Source of the DNA: an uncultured Dehalococcoidia bacterium
GTDB lineage: Bacteria; Chloroflexota; Dehalococcoidia; Lucifugimonadales; UBA3495
Direction of reading: 5' to 3'
Assembly (NCBI GenBank): GCA_951813535.1
Contig: OX638345.1
Span: forward strand, 1,005,029-1,069,028
Length of the DNA stretch: 64,000 nucleotides
Shown: in pieces, positions 38,056 through 47,810 of the stretch
How positions within the stretch are numbered: the stretch's first letter is position 1
Layout: every line of letters starts with the position of its first letter
The notes under the pieces: generated by a model
What the model was told of the DNA's origin: nothing
The model's input: the letters and a program-made list of their open reading frames with translations, nothing else
Databases searched by the model: none
Program-made: the position numbers and the translations under genes

Positions 38056-39306
38056 TCAATTGGGCTGTAGATCGCAAGGCCCCCATCGGCGTTTTGCCCA
38101 GTGGGTTCCACTGAGATGGACATCGTTCGTATTCGGCGAATCGACGACGCGAAAAATCGGGTCGTCGCTATCCCCTCTTGTCGAATCGTAGTCGGACACA
38201 TGCTGGCACAGAACCTTATAGCTGCTGCCATAACTCACGTTGGCACAGGTGCTGGAGACATGGCCACGGGTCCAGCCGCTATCCTTCCCAACCATATGAA
38301 CCTCTTGCCCTACGGTCGGCAACGAGGTGTCCCGCACCACACGGAAAACCTCGACGTGGTTTACGGTCGTATATCCCTTGTCGGTAGGTTTGGCAATCTT
38401 CCCCCGACTGTATGAAACGCCTGATTCGAGGTCGATAAACGCGGAATCCGAGTACCGGCATACCCTGTCCGCCGGGCAGGCGTCATCGTCCAGATCCGTG
38501 AACTCCGGGTCAGTAGTTTCCGTGCCGACCGGATCGCCATACGAGCCGTACCTCGGTTGGTAGAATTCCGTGCTCTCCACACCCCCAAATACTTCAGTGC
38601 AATGAGACGCCGTGATGAACCCCGCAGTTCCAGAGCGTTCCACCAAGTAACCCAGCGTGCAAGAGACCCGGGCAGAACGCGCAATCTTGAAACCGCCCTG
38701 GAAACCACTGGACGGAGCCGCATCGGTCAACTTATGGGTGTTGAGCGAGATCTCGCTCCCCGGAGTGAAAGCCACAGCTTTCTGCGGGGTCCCCATCGAG
38801 GAAAGTGTATTCCCCAAAGTTTCCAAGTCAACGTCGTGGGTTACCTAAACCCTGATGAGACTGTCCTTTTCGTCAAGATCGGTCATCACCACGCCTTCCT
38901 CAGTCATGAGGACAGGCAATGCCCGAACATACCACCCATGAAGTTGACTGATAGTGTAAGCCTTTGGGACCAGCGTTACGTAGCCACGTGTCGCTGCATC
39001 CATCCCGAAAGTTTCGTTGATAGCATCCTTCACGTCTTCCTTTTGCAACGTGGATTCACTGCCTTCCAGGACATTCACGTACAGCGTCCCCCCGTCGGGC
39101 GACATGTACATTCCGGCAAAATCCGGAACTTCTTCGGCAATTTTAATCAGCAACTCGTCATGAGTTTTCAACGCGGCATCGGCGACCTCCGGATCGTCCT
39201 TTGCCGAGTTGGAGCCGGCCACGGCGCTGACCCCCAGCAAGACGGCTGCCATGATTGCCAGCAACCCGGCAAACACCCACCACGCTCTCAAATTGATTAG
39301 CGCCAT
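38056..39306 (-). pseudogene. Secreted chymotrypsin-like (S1) serine protease, frameshifted in the pro-region
   Basis: Starts at 39306 behind AAAGGAGGATATGAA with a signal segment (AWWVFAGLLAIMAAVLLGVSAVAG) and the prodomain module (YTISQLHGWYVRAL…). The frame breaks at about 38845 (…DEKDSLIRV-stop). The rest continues in the next frame: LETLGNTLSSMGTPQKAV, then the catalytic domain with GFITASHCTE (His), YSDSAFIDL (Asp) and TRGDSDDPIF (Ser). The usual GDSGGP is GDSDDP here. Full length would be about 415 residues. Either a true null or a one-base error. Confidence 0.85.
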
Positions 39307-39374
39307 TTCATATCCTCCTTTCCTGTCAAGGCGTTGCGATTGGACCCGGCATCGCTGCCGCACATCCCAACAAA

Positions 39375-39539
39375 AGAGCCCCGTCGTTTCGGCGGGGCTC
39401 TGGACACGCAGAGAGCGCAAGGGCTACCATTGAGCCGATGGCGGACCCGAATTCCCCATCGCCGCGGCCTCGGTGTTTGCCCACCGGAGCCGTTTTTGTT
39501 GGCACCCGGACTCTATCGCCCCAGATCTAATGTCGTCAA
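39375..39539 (-). promoter_or_regulatory. Promoter-leader cassette B
   Basis: Minus strand: TTGACG (39539-39534), 18-bp gap, TAGAGT (39515-39510), stem-loop CGGCTCCGGTG…CACCGAGGCCG, stem-loop CGATGGGGA…TCCGCCATCG, GGCTCAATGGTAGCC, then hairpin AGAGCCCCG…CGGGGCTCT (39401-39375) followed by TTTTGTTG. It ends 69 nt before the protease ATG at 39306. The best-preserved copy. Confidence 0.75.
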
Positions 39540-39683
39540 TCGTACCGGAACCAGGATTCAGGTGTGGCTAACCCCAGGCGCCCAAACGGGCGCCAAGCCT
39601 CCGGTCCAATGCCGTCCGTCATCAGCGCCAGCCGGAAGTAACCACCGATAGATGCACCCCCATCCAAGAACGGCCGCTAGTAG

Positions 39684-40804
39684 TCAGTCAACGTTGGAAG
39701 GGCATGGGTAGAAGCGATGGAGTTTGATCCTGGCGTCATCGGTTCCGAAGCGCCAGTTGATCGGGATGCGCGCGGCGTTGCGCCGGGTCTCGTAGGCCGT
39801 GATGGCGCGTTGGAGAGCGTCGGCGTCAGGGTTTCTCCCTTTGAGACAGGCGCGGCTCAACGCGCTGAACTCAATCTCCGCCATGTTCAGCCAACTGGCG
39901 TGCTTGGGAGTGTGGTGAAACTCGAGACGTTTCACGATGCGCCTGGCTTCGGGGGCAGGGAAGGTCTCGTACAGTGAAGCCATGCGGTGAGTGTTCAAAT
40001 TGTCCAGGACCACGCGGATCAAGGCATGGGGGTAGGCCACGTCTACGAGCCACCGCATCTGATAGGCGAAGTCCACCATGGTGCGGCGTTCGGTGATAGC
40101 CACATGGCGCCAGCCCGCCAGTGGCTCGCAGAACAGGAAGAGGTTTCGGGTGCCACCGCGTCGGTACTCGTAGTCCTGACGTCGGGGTCGTCCCGGCTGG
40201 ACGGGCAACGGCTCTCTGACATCAGACAACAGTTGAGTGGAGGTCTCGTCGAAGCACACCACCGGCCGGCTGGGGTTGTAGGGCTCGGCATACAGGTCCA
40301 GCACGTCCTCCATAGCGGCGACGAACTCCCCGTTCATCCGGGAGATGCACCACTGCTGTTTCTGCCAGGGCTTGAGGGTGTTTTTTTCAGCCGGAGCCTG
40401 ACCGTCTCATACGACAGGCTCTCCACCACGCCCAACTCCACCACCTTGTCGGCCAGCAGGCGCAGGGTCCAGTGGTCGTGGCCTTCGGGAGCGTCGCTGC
40501 ACGCCAGGGCGATCAGGTGGGCTTCCCCACGATCATCCAGCTTGCGATACCGGTTGGCCTGGGGATGGTCAAATAGCACGCCGTCCAATCCCTCCTCGGC
40601 GTACCGCCGCTTGGTGCGAAACACCGTGCGCTGCGACGTGTCCAGGGCCGTCGCCACCTGGGACGCGCTCCAACCCTCATCGGTCTTGAGCAGGATGCGC
40701 GCCCGATTGATGACTCGCGCCGAATGCTGACCGCTACGGATCAAACGCTCCAGTTGGCTCCGATCTTCCGTGCACAACTGTACCGAATATTTCTCCTGAG
40801 CCAT
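39684..40804 (-). CDS. IS630-family transposase, two frames joined by a -1 slip
   Basis: The first frame (40804 to about 40376) encodes the helix-turn-helix part (SARVINRARILLKTDEGWSA, TSQRTVFRTKRRYAEEGLDG). The second frame runs to 39684 with the DDE domain: VCFDETSTQL, IRVVLDNLNTH and HASWLNMAEIEFSAL. They meet at a run of seven A (CTGAAAAAAACACC), where a -1 slip gives LKKNTLKPWQKQQWC, the expected family sequence. Many IS630 elements use this type of programmed frameshift, so the gene is probably functional, not broken. Confidence 0.88.
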
Positions 40805-40904
40805 GGCTGCCGCACCTCCCGCACCGCTGTTTGCCGCTCACGATAGCGACCATGGCCGGTTTCTTCTTCCATATGACGATACAAGTTTGACCGAATACTA
40901 GGCC

Positions 40905-41375
40905 TTCCCAACGCTACGACACATCCTGCTGGCAGCCGAGGTTCTCATACCCGCCAAAGCCGCCGCGCTCGTGGCCGCTCGCGCCGGCCTCCGTACATGC
41001 AGGGCCCAACACCCCGCCATCGCCTCATCCTGCCCGGTGACCACCGCAGAAACTCCTGCAGTTTCAGCTGAGAGCCACCAGACGACGGCGACGCCAGCAG
41101 GTTCATCGAGGACGAAACGCCCGACACCGCCACTTCCAAAACCGGGTAGCACCGCACTATGTGAGTTCCGCACGCGAAAATCGTCTCGCACTCATAGATC
41201 AGGGCACGGTTTCTCGGCCCGATAGGTTCCAAAAATGCCTTCGCCCGTTGTATTATCCGGTCACCGTGCGGATTCCGCCGCGATGCCCGCCAGCTCGCCG
41301 GCCCCAGCCGGCCCGAGGACAACGCAACAGCGCCGCCTCAGGCGATCAACCTGGACTCCGCAGGAAGCATCCAGC
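40905..41375. other. Unassigned region between IS630 and cassette E
   Basis: About 470 bp; arginine- and proline-rich open stretches on both strands look non-coding. No motif recognised. Confidence 0.35.
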
Positions 41376-41443
41376 TACCGCTAACCGATGGGGACCCGAA
41401 TTCCCCATCGCGTAGGCCCCGGTGTTTACCCACCGGGGCCATT
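41376..41443 (-). promoter_or_regulatory. Promoter-leader cassette E, partial
   Basis: Retains the first stem-loop (GGCCCCGGTGG/CCACCGGGGCC-type, perfect) and the second (CGATGGGGA, loop ATTCGGG, TCCCCATCG), which here is a perfect 9-bp stem without the bulged G of other copies. The terminator-like hairpin and any downstream secreted gene are missing. Confidence 0.55.
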
Positions 41444-41492
41444 TGGCCTGACTCGTTAGACTAGGCCCTGAAATGCGTCCAACACCTTTTCG

Positions 41493-42391
41493 TTGTTGAT
41501 TCCGTCCAGGACGGTACCCGTGGAAACACTCGACCACACCGGCAGCGCCATCACAAAGGTAGCCCTGGCGTGCGTTACCTTGCTGTTGGTCACGCTGTTC
41601 CAAACATCATGCGTCACCCCCGACCCCCAGACATCCCGAGCAGACGGAGACGTTCCAGACGCCGCTCGGCCGGGACCAGACGGCACTGACAACGCATCAG
41701 CAAACCAACCATTGTACCTGGCGGATTGCCAGCGAACCCTGTTCACCGCGATGTGGGCCGGCGACGCGGAAGCCGTGCAGTGCTACATGGACGCCGGAGT
41801 CGATCCCAACTCCCCAAGCGCCTTTGACCAAAGACCAGGCGACCACAACGACGAGACCATCCTGGTGGACGCTGTGCGGCACGGCTATGTGGAAGTCGTG
41901 CGAGTCCTGGTCTGGGCCGGCGCCGACGTGAACACAGCAGCTTTGCTCCCCAAATGGGACCCAGAAAACGGCGTGGACCCAACTTCGTGGGAACCAAGCC
42001 AACCTCTGATCTTCCTGGCTTTACCACCACAACCTTCCGAACGACACTTTCAGATACTCCGCGTCCTCCTGGCCGCCGACGCCGACCCCAATGCCCGGAT
42101 GACCCACATGCCGGACCGGAACATTACCCCTCTCGTGGTCGCCGCCAACCACTCGGACTACCAGTCATGGAGTTGCTCCTCATCAATGGCGCCAACCCCG
42201 ACGTACGGCCGGACGGCAACACGACACTGCTATGGGACGCCGTCTCCGCAGGGGATGTCGATAAAACGGACATCCTCCTGACCGGCCGCGCCGATCCAAC
42301 GGCTATGAATTCGTCGTCTGAAACGACCGTCCTCGACCACGCCGAGGAACTGGGCAACGACGACATCAATTGGTTTTCTCCACCAAATTAG
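41493..42391 (+). pseudogene. Ankyrin-repeat lipoprotein, frameshifted
   Basis: A lipoprotein-like N-terminus (VALACVTLLLVTLFQTSC) is followed by ankyrin repeats: LFTAMWAGDAEAVQCYMDAGVDPN, ILVDAVRHGYVEVVRVLVWAGADVN, FQILRVLLAADADPNAR. At about 42160 the frame shifts and the next repeats continue in another frame: VMELLLINGANPDVRPDGNTTLL and ILLTGRADPT, ending at 42391. One indel would restore the protein of about 290 residues. Function unknown; ankyrin repeats bind proteins. Confidence 0.75.
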
Positions 42392-42537
42392 CGGGGGGTT
42401 CGCCCTACCGCTGAACAGGTCGAAACGGCCCGCCAATCCAACAGCGTCACGTTTTCCTTGACCCCAACGGTGCTGGCGAATCCACAGAAGCCCGGTGCTA
42501 CAATCCGCAGCATAACCATCAACGGAGAAGCACGGCC

Positions 42538-43025
42538 ATGCCAATTGCCAACATTCAGGACGCCCGAGAGGTCCAATGCGGGCTGCAAAACATCTTCGAT
42601 GCTCCCGACGCCGACGAGCGGGCCCGAACCATCCGCGCCTTATTCGTCGAGACCTTGGACTTCGACCAGGCCGACCGACTGGTGCCCCTGGGATCGATCA
42701 ACGATCCCGATTTGCCCGCCGACGCTCGCCTTCTGGGTCGCAGGAACGGGTTCAGCGTCCTGTACGTCGCGCTCGACGGTGCCGACGAAAACCGCGTGAA
42801 GACGGCCACAGCCGCCGCCGCTGCCAAACTCATCGGCGACGCCATTGCCGACGAGCCGCTGTTGCTGTTTACCAACCGAGACTGCGACCAGCCTCACGTC
42901 ATCTACCCCGACCTGTCCGGGAGCCGGCCACGGCTCCAACGTATGGTGATTCATCGCGACCGGCCGGCACGTACGATCATCCAGCAAATTGCAAACCTGT
43001 GGCACGACTACGGCGAGCTGGGCCT
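42538..43025 (+). pseudogene. N-terminal fragment of a large protein, truncated by IS1380
   Basis: About 162 residues (MPIANIQDAREVQ…, FVETLDFDQADRLVPLG, GFSVLYVALDGADENRVK, EPLLLFTNRDCDQPHVIYPDL, IIQQIANLWHDYGEL). The pattern resembles the N-terminal domain of large restriction/methylase or helicase-type defence proteins, but I cannot name it. The match ends where IS1380 sequence begins at about 43030; the remaining open frame is antisense transposase. The ATG follows AACGGAGAAG. Confidence 0.5.
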
Positions 43026-43029
43026 GCAC

Positions 43030-43533
43030 CAGCGGACCAGGCTCGGGCCAGCAACTCCCGGCTCACCCGATCCAGCTGGCGCACATGGCCCCACCGGAAA
43101 CTGCGCAGGAAGGTACCCAACGTGGACGGCGCCTTCACCTTACAGCCCAGCACCCGTCCGGTGCTGCCAGCGCGCAACACGTCGGCGTCGTCAATGCAAT
43201 CACCCCCAGCCAGCGCCGACGCCACAACGTCAGCATCTTGTCCCCTGCATTCGCTCGGCCCGGTGTGTCTCCCAGATCCGCGTGATTGTCCACCAACTCG
43301 CCCGGACCCAAATGATGGGCCAACGTAACCGGCAAGATCAGTCCGGCATTGGCCACCAGACGGTGATCTTCGAAGGCGATACTGATGCGGTCAGGGTCGT
43401 TGCGTGGTAGCATCCGATGGGTGCTCCTCCTTCAGGGCTGGTTTTGTGTTGCAAAAACCATTATCCCCGAAGCAGGGAGCACTTTCTAATCACTGCGACG
43501 CGCCAACACGCTCATCCTTTCGGTGGATTGGGG
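43030..43533 (-). mobile_element. IS1380-family element, 3'-truncated copy 4
   Basis: Minus-strand N-terminal part of the transposase (MLPRNDPDRISIAFEDHRLVANAG…), with a frame change around 43215, and the left terminal repeat (…CGGTGGATTGGGG ending 43533). The flank is CTAAA, that is TTTAG reversed. The element stops abruptly near 43030. It cut the gene at 42538. Confidence 0.88.
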
Positions 43534-43580
43534 CTAAACAATCGTTTCATGAGACGTTCCTTTGGCAGTGCGCCGGCGTG

Positions 43581-44072
43581 TTAGTCGCGGGGGGCGACCT
43601 TGAAGTCTTCCGTCATGGGGACGGCGGCATACTTGTCGTCGAATAAATGCCCCACCGACACGACCCGTCCGGTTGCCTTGAAGAAGGCAATCTCGAACAA
43701 CGAGTAGGTGACCTCACCTTCGGTCTCGGCTCTGACGATGTCTTCTGTGGGCTCGATCACCACGACCCATACATCATCGTCGCGACCTTCCACACTCATT
43801 CCTAGTTCGCCGCCTTGACGTTCGATGTACTCGGCCTGGGTCATTTTCTCAACGTACGCATTGCTCGTTGTGATGCCATCGTGGGCCGTGGCAAGAGCGA
43901 TGGCGCGAGACGCCGCAGCCTCTTTGTTGGCGACGTGTCCGCTGGTGGCCGTGGCGGTTCCACCGTCGCCAAACGCGGCCATCCCCCACAATGTCGCCAC
44001 GGCGACCAGAGCTGGCACCAGTCCGGCAACCAACCACACGCGGCGACTTCGCCAATTAATCTTTGAAACCAT
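43581..44072 (-). CDS. Secreted or membrane-anchored protein, unknown
   Basis: 163 residues with ribosome site GGAGGAACAATCAAC. Signal/anchor segment VWLVAGLVPALVAVATLWGMAAFG, then a mature domain (ATAHDGITTSNAYVEKMTQAEYIE…VWVVVIEPTEDIV…YSLFEIAFFKATGRVVSVG) that resembles a small PepSY-like or PrcB-like beta domain, unproven. It starts 43 bp after the gene at 44115, so it is probably co-transcribed with it behind cassette C. Confidence 0.65.
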   Translation of the reverse strand: MVSKINWRSRRVWLVAGLVPALVAVATLWGMAAFGDGGTATATSGHVANKEAAASRAIALATAHDGITTSNAYVEKMTQAEYIERQGGELGMSVEGRDDDVWVVVIEPTEDIVRAETEGEVTYSLFEIAFFKATGRVVSVGHLFDDKYAAVPMTEDFKVAPRD

Positions 44073-44114
44073 GTTGATTGTTCCTCCTTGGATGTTTTCG
44101 TCGGGATTTACTGA

Positions 44115-44927
44115 TTACGGATTGTAGTCGGTTTTCCACGAGGAGTCGTTGCCCACCGTAACGTAGCGCACCCGGTAATCGTCGTCAGCAGAGGACGTAC
44201 AGATTTTGGTGGACGAGTCGTAGGTTCCGTCCGCGCACCACACATTGCTGGTGTTCGTCCAATTGTTCGTGCCGTCGTCAATATAGCGATTGGACACGTG
44301 CCATGACTCCATCATCGCAACCCCGTGCGTCTTCACCTCTGCTCCGGAAATGAACATGGTGCCCCTGTCAAAGCCCAGGTCAAGGGTTATTATCTTGCTC
44401 GTACCCTGACAGAAGTCCCAAGCAAAGTCCAGGGTCGTCGGAGTGTCGTTGCAGGTCTTGTTGTTCACCACCTTCCACGTGTGGTAACTGTTGTCCGCCA
44501 ACGTGGTATTCGCGTAGTACGACCATCGCTCGCCCTGGTTTCGATACACGATTAGCGGAATGACGTTACCGTTGGTGGTTCCTTCCACATAGTCCGGGCC
44601 TGCTATGAACGGTCCTATTTCGCCATAGCAATGCGTCGTGCATTCTCCCGAAGTATGATTGCTGTCCTGGGTGTGGTCGTAGACGACCGCGACCCTGGTG
44701 TACGAGAAGTGATGACTCGTCATCGCTCCGGGGTGGTCGGTTCGTATCTTTGCGCTCACCCCCTGATTGGCAACGTCCTGCGCCACACGAGCGTTGATGA
44801 GTATGTTGTGGCCCGAATGGGCCGAGATTGTGGAAGCCACCGGCATCCCCAACGTGGCGCCGATGCCCAGCGCCGCCATAATGGCAAGGGCCAGCCAGAT
44901 GGCTGCTGTGGTTCTGAGTTTAAACAC
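44115..44927 (-). CDS. Secreted protein, Cys-containing, unknown
   Basis: 270 residues from a GTG at 44927 behind GCAGGAGTGCAAA. Clear signal peptide (LRTTAAIWLALAIMAALGIGATLG…ASTISAHS). The mature region is rich in Asn, Thr, Trp and Tyr with several Cys (CTTHCYG, CNDT, FCQG, WCADGTYDSSTKICTS), typical of an extracellular disulphide-stabilised beta protein. No enzyme motif is visible. It lies 116 nt after the terminator-like hairpin of cassette C. Confidence 0.7.
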   Translation of the reverse strand: MFKLRTTAAIWLALAIMAALGIGATLGMPVASTISAHSGHNILINARVAQDVANQGVSAKIRTDHPGAMTSHHFSYTRVAVVYDHTQDSNHTSGECTTHCYGEIGPFIAGPDYVEGTTNGNVIPLIVYRNQGERWSYYANTTLADNSYHTWKVVNNKTCNDTPTTLDFAWDFCQGTSKIITLDLGFDRGTMFISGAEVKTHGVAMMESWHVSNRYIDDGTNNWTNTSNVWCADGTYDSSTKICTSSADDDYRVRYVTVGNDSSWKTDYNP

Positions 44928-45042
44928 TTTGCACTCCTGCTTTGGTAGTTGGGTCGGTCGCGCCATGGGCTGTTCATTGCGCCCAATGCACTGACTGGTC
45001 TGAAATAAAATCCTGTACCTCCTGTCGTCGTGTCCAACAGAA

Positions 45043-45155
45043 AGCCCCGCCGTTGCCGACGGGGCTGGACACGCAGGGAAGCACAGGGCTACCATTGAGC
45101 CCGATGGCGGAGCGCATTTCCCCATCGACTGCGGCCTCGGTCTATCACACCGGGG
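45043..45155 (-). promoter_or_regulatory. Promoter-leader cassette C, promoter end lost
   Basis: Minus strand: first stem-loop (GGCCCCGGTG…), second CGATGGGGA, loop AATGCGC, TCCGCCATCG (stem kept although the loop differs), third GGGCTCAATGGTAGCCC, then AGCCCCG…CGGGGCT (45066-45043) followed by TTCTGTTGG. The -35/-10 region is replaced at about 45155 by the SNF2 helicase fragment. Confidence 0.65.
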
Positions 45156-45177
45156 CCGTTTCGCTCCGCAAGCTAAC

Positions 45178-46236
45178 CTGCAGGACCGGGAACGATTGCC
45201 AGGCGGGGAAATTCAACTGTTGCTCGCTACCGACGTAGTGTCGGAAGGTCAGAACCTGCAGGACTGCGCCCGGGTCTTGAACTACGACCTTCACTGGAAC
45301 CCTGTGCGACTTATCCAGCGCTTCGGACGGGTGGACCGCATTGGTTCCCCCTACGACGAGATCCACCTGCACAATATGCTGCCAGACGCCGAACTGGACG
45401 AGAGCTTGGGCCTCACCGGAAAGTTGAGCGACCGCATTCAGGCGTTCCACGACCTCATCGGGTTGGACAACAAGCTTTTGTCGGAAGAAGAACAGCTGAA
45501 CGCCAACGGCGTGGGCGTCATCTACGACGACCAGGAAATGCCGGAATTGGACGATGTGCCGGACGAAGTGGCGGCTAACCAGCGGGCCATCGCCCTGTTG
45601 CAGAACATCCGAAGCAATGACCCGGACCTTTGGCAGACGGTGACCGAGTTGCCGGACGGAATTCGGTCTGCCCTAACCTACGCCAGAGACGGCGATGACG
45701 ATGATCCGCAAGCCGGCGAAACCATGGTAATGCTGGCCGCGTCAAACGCCGTGCGCTGCTACGCAGTTGGAGATGATCTGACGCCGCGCCCCGTCAGCAC
45801 GACACAATTCGTTGCTGCAGCGGAGTGTGAGCCCAACACGCCAACGCAGCCTCTGCCGGACAATACCAACGCACGGGTGAGCGCTGCAGCCGAGACTTTC
45901 AGTAATGACATCAGTCGGATATTGGGCACGGTGCGCCGGCGAACCCCTGGTAACTCCCGCAACAGGATTTTCGTCAGACGGCAGCTCAACGGGATCGGCA
46001 CCGACGTTGCCACCCCACAACGCATCGAAGCACTGAGGCAGGCATTCGCGGGTGACCTGCCCACCGTAGTCGAGAACGAGTTGACAGACTTGCGCCGCCT
46101 GAGCTTGGGCGGGCGCGAGTTGGTGGTTCGTTTGGAGCTGTTGCAGGAACGCTACCGCCTGAACCCGGCGGAGCGAAGCACCATTCCGACCGCAGCGGAA
46201 CCAACGAGGGTTATCTGCTCCGACGGCCTGTTGTAG
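45178..46236 (+). pseudogene. SNF2-family helicase, C-terminal fragment
   Basis: About 350 residues starting inside the helicase C domain: LLLATDVVSEGQNLQDC, VLNYDLHWNPVRLIQRFGRVDRIGS are motifs V and VI. A long C-terminal extension follows to the natural stop at 46236. SNF2 helicases of this kind occur in DISARM-like and other defence loci. The N-terminal ATPase half is gone, replaced by the leader cassette. An intrinsic terminator follows. Confidence 0.85.
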
Positions 46237-46259
46237 ATCGCGGCGGGGACGCATGCGAT

Positions 46260-46298
46260 GCGACCGGCCCTTTGACTGGGCCGGTCGCTCTTTCTTTG
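46260..46298 (+). terminator. Intrinsic terminator of the helicase gene
   Basis: GCGACCGGCCC (46260-46270), loop TTTGACT, GGGCCGGTCGC (46278-46288), then TCTTTCTTT. A perfect 11-bp stem with a T-rich tail, 24 bp after the helicase stop. Confidence 0.85.
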
Positions 46299-46358
46299 GG
46301 GACACGCGTCGAATCTCCGACGAACCGTAGCATCCCACCAACACATTACAATAAACTC

Positions 46359-47810
46359 ATGCTTGCCACCATCTGCACCCCCGTCCTGCCGGACCCAGCC
46401 ACGAGCCAAGCAATCGGCGACCTGCTGAGCCAGAAAACTGCCGCGTACAACGAGGCGACAGCCCTACTAAACCGCGGTACCACCATCCGCAAGCGCAGTA
46501 CCCGCAAGGAACCTTACGGGTTCAACAACCTACTCACCAAATGGCGACAACAGGAAACGCACCTGCGAAAGGTACCATACAGCATCCATCAGGCAGGCTG
46601 GGAACAAGCCTGGGAAGCCAACGAACGGATGCGGCAACAAGCCGCACTCCGGCACCGACGCCTCGAACACGCCCAGTCACACGGGCTGCCCCCCAAGAGG
46701 CGAGATACCCGTCAGCACCGCCGGACCTTGGCGCACCGAAGGCGCAAGGACAACCCTAGCCTGACCATTACCGAAGGACGTCGCCTGGTCGCCAAGGGGC
46801 ACACCGTAGCGTTTCAGCACCGGTACCACGGGTTCACCATCCGCACCAAGTACCAGAACCTCGACCAACTGGACATCCGGAGTATGCACCTAGTGCCCGC
46901 CGAGGACTACGCTCCCAATGTGTCCTTGGAGGCACGCCAGTACATCGCCAACATTCAAGTCGTCGTACCAGGTGGTATGCCCACAGAGTTGCCAGACATA
47001 GAGGACCCGCAGGAAATACTCGGCTTCGACCGCGGACGGAAGAAGCCCGCTGCCGCCAGCAACGGGGAGGAGATCCGCTACGATCCCGTGCCAGACGTGG
47101 CCGAACGCAAGGCGGAATACCACCGTGTCCGCACGAAGAAAAAGGGCAGCAAGCGCAGACAACACGCCAAAGCACAGGCCGTTCGCCACTCCCACCAACG
47201 GATTCAACGTCGCCGTGCCACCAAGCGCCAACAGGTCAAGAACATCCTCCGTGACGCACAGTCCAAAGCTGTCGCCGTAGAAAGCCTCCGGTTGCCCAAT
47301 ATGCTCGCTTCGGCTGCAGGAACCCCAGAACATCCTGGCGTAAATGTCGCTGCCAAACGCGCCCTGAACCGCACCATTGCTGAAGCCAGCATGGGCGAAA
47401 CCAACCGGATCATCTGCCGAGAAGCCGAACGGCTCGGAATACCGGTCTTGCCGGTGCCGGCGGCCGGGACCTCCCAAACGTGCCCGCGCTGCGGACACCG
47501 TGATCCACAGAACCGCGAGAGCCAAGCGGTTTTCCAATGCCAACAGTGCAACTTCTCTGACAACGCCGACTTCACGGCCAGTCGCATCGTCCGAAACCGA
47601 GCCTACGCACTCTACTTCGATCCAGAAGTTGCCGTTGAACAAGCTCCTACGGGGTGGCCGGAGCAGCCGTCCCAGAGGTGCGGACAATTCCCTCTGTTCC
47701 GCATCGAAAGCGAAATCAAGCCAAAGTGTGGCGCGACGGAGTTCTCCAACAATGGAGACCAGGGTCCGGCACACAAGGCCCACGACAAGAACCCAAAACT
47801 CTGTCGTTAG
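46359..47810 (+). CDS. tnpB: TnpB (IS200/IS605-type RNA-guided nuclease), catalytic residues intact
   Basis: 483 residues from the ATG at 46359. The RuvC-like triad is present: Asp in ILGFDRGRKKP, Glu in VAVESLRLPNM and Asp in NADFTAS. The zinc finger is CPRCG…CQQC. The N-terminal part (AYNEATALLNRG, then the WQA-type helix region) fits TnpB. TnpB cuts DNA guided by a right-end RNA. There is no tnpA nearby, so movement would need a transposase in trans. The 3' non-coding end (47811-47913) is where the guide RNA should come from. The ATG has no ribosome site and may be leaderless. Confidence 0.88.
   Translation: MLATICTPVLPDPATSQAIGDLLSQKTAAYNEATALLNRGTTIRKRSTRKEPYGFNNLLTKWRQQETHLRKVPYSIHQAGWEQAWEANERMRQQAALRHRRLEHAQSHGLPPKRRDTRQHRRTLAHRRRKDNPSLTITEGRRLVAKGHTVAFQHRYHGFTIRTKYQNLDQLDIRSMHLVPAEDYAPNVSLEARQYIANIQVVVPGGMPTELPDIEDPQEILGFDRGRKKPAAASNGEEIRYDPVPDVAERKAEYHRVRTKKKGSKRRQHAKAQAVRHSHQRIQRRRATKRQQVKNILRDAQSKAVAVESLRLPNMLASAAGTPEHPGVNVAAKRALNRTIAEASMGETNRIICREAERLGIPVLPVPAAGTSQTCPRCGHRDPQNRESQAVFQCQQCNFSDNADFTASRIVRNRAYALYFDPEVAVEQAPTGWPEQPSQRCGQFPLFRIESEIKPKCGATEFSNNGDQGPAHKAHDKNPKLCR

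Noticed and set aside
39401-39450. tRNA-like D arm (GGCTCAATGGTAGCC) in the leader cassettes
   Set aside because: There is no acceptor pairing, anticodon arm or GGTTCGAATCC T arm, and the sequence recurs inside a promoter-leader unit, so it is not a tRNA.
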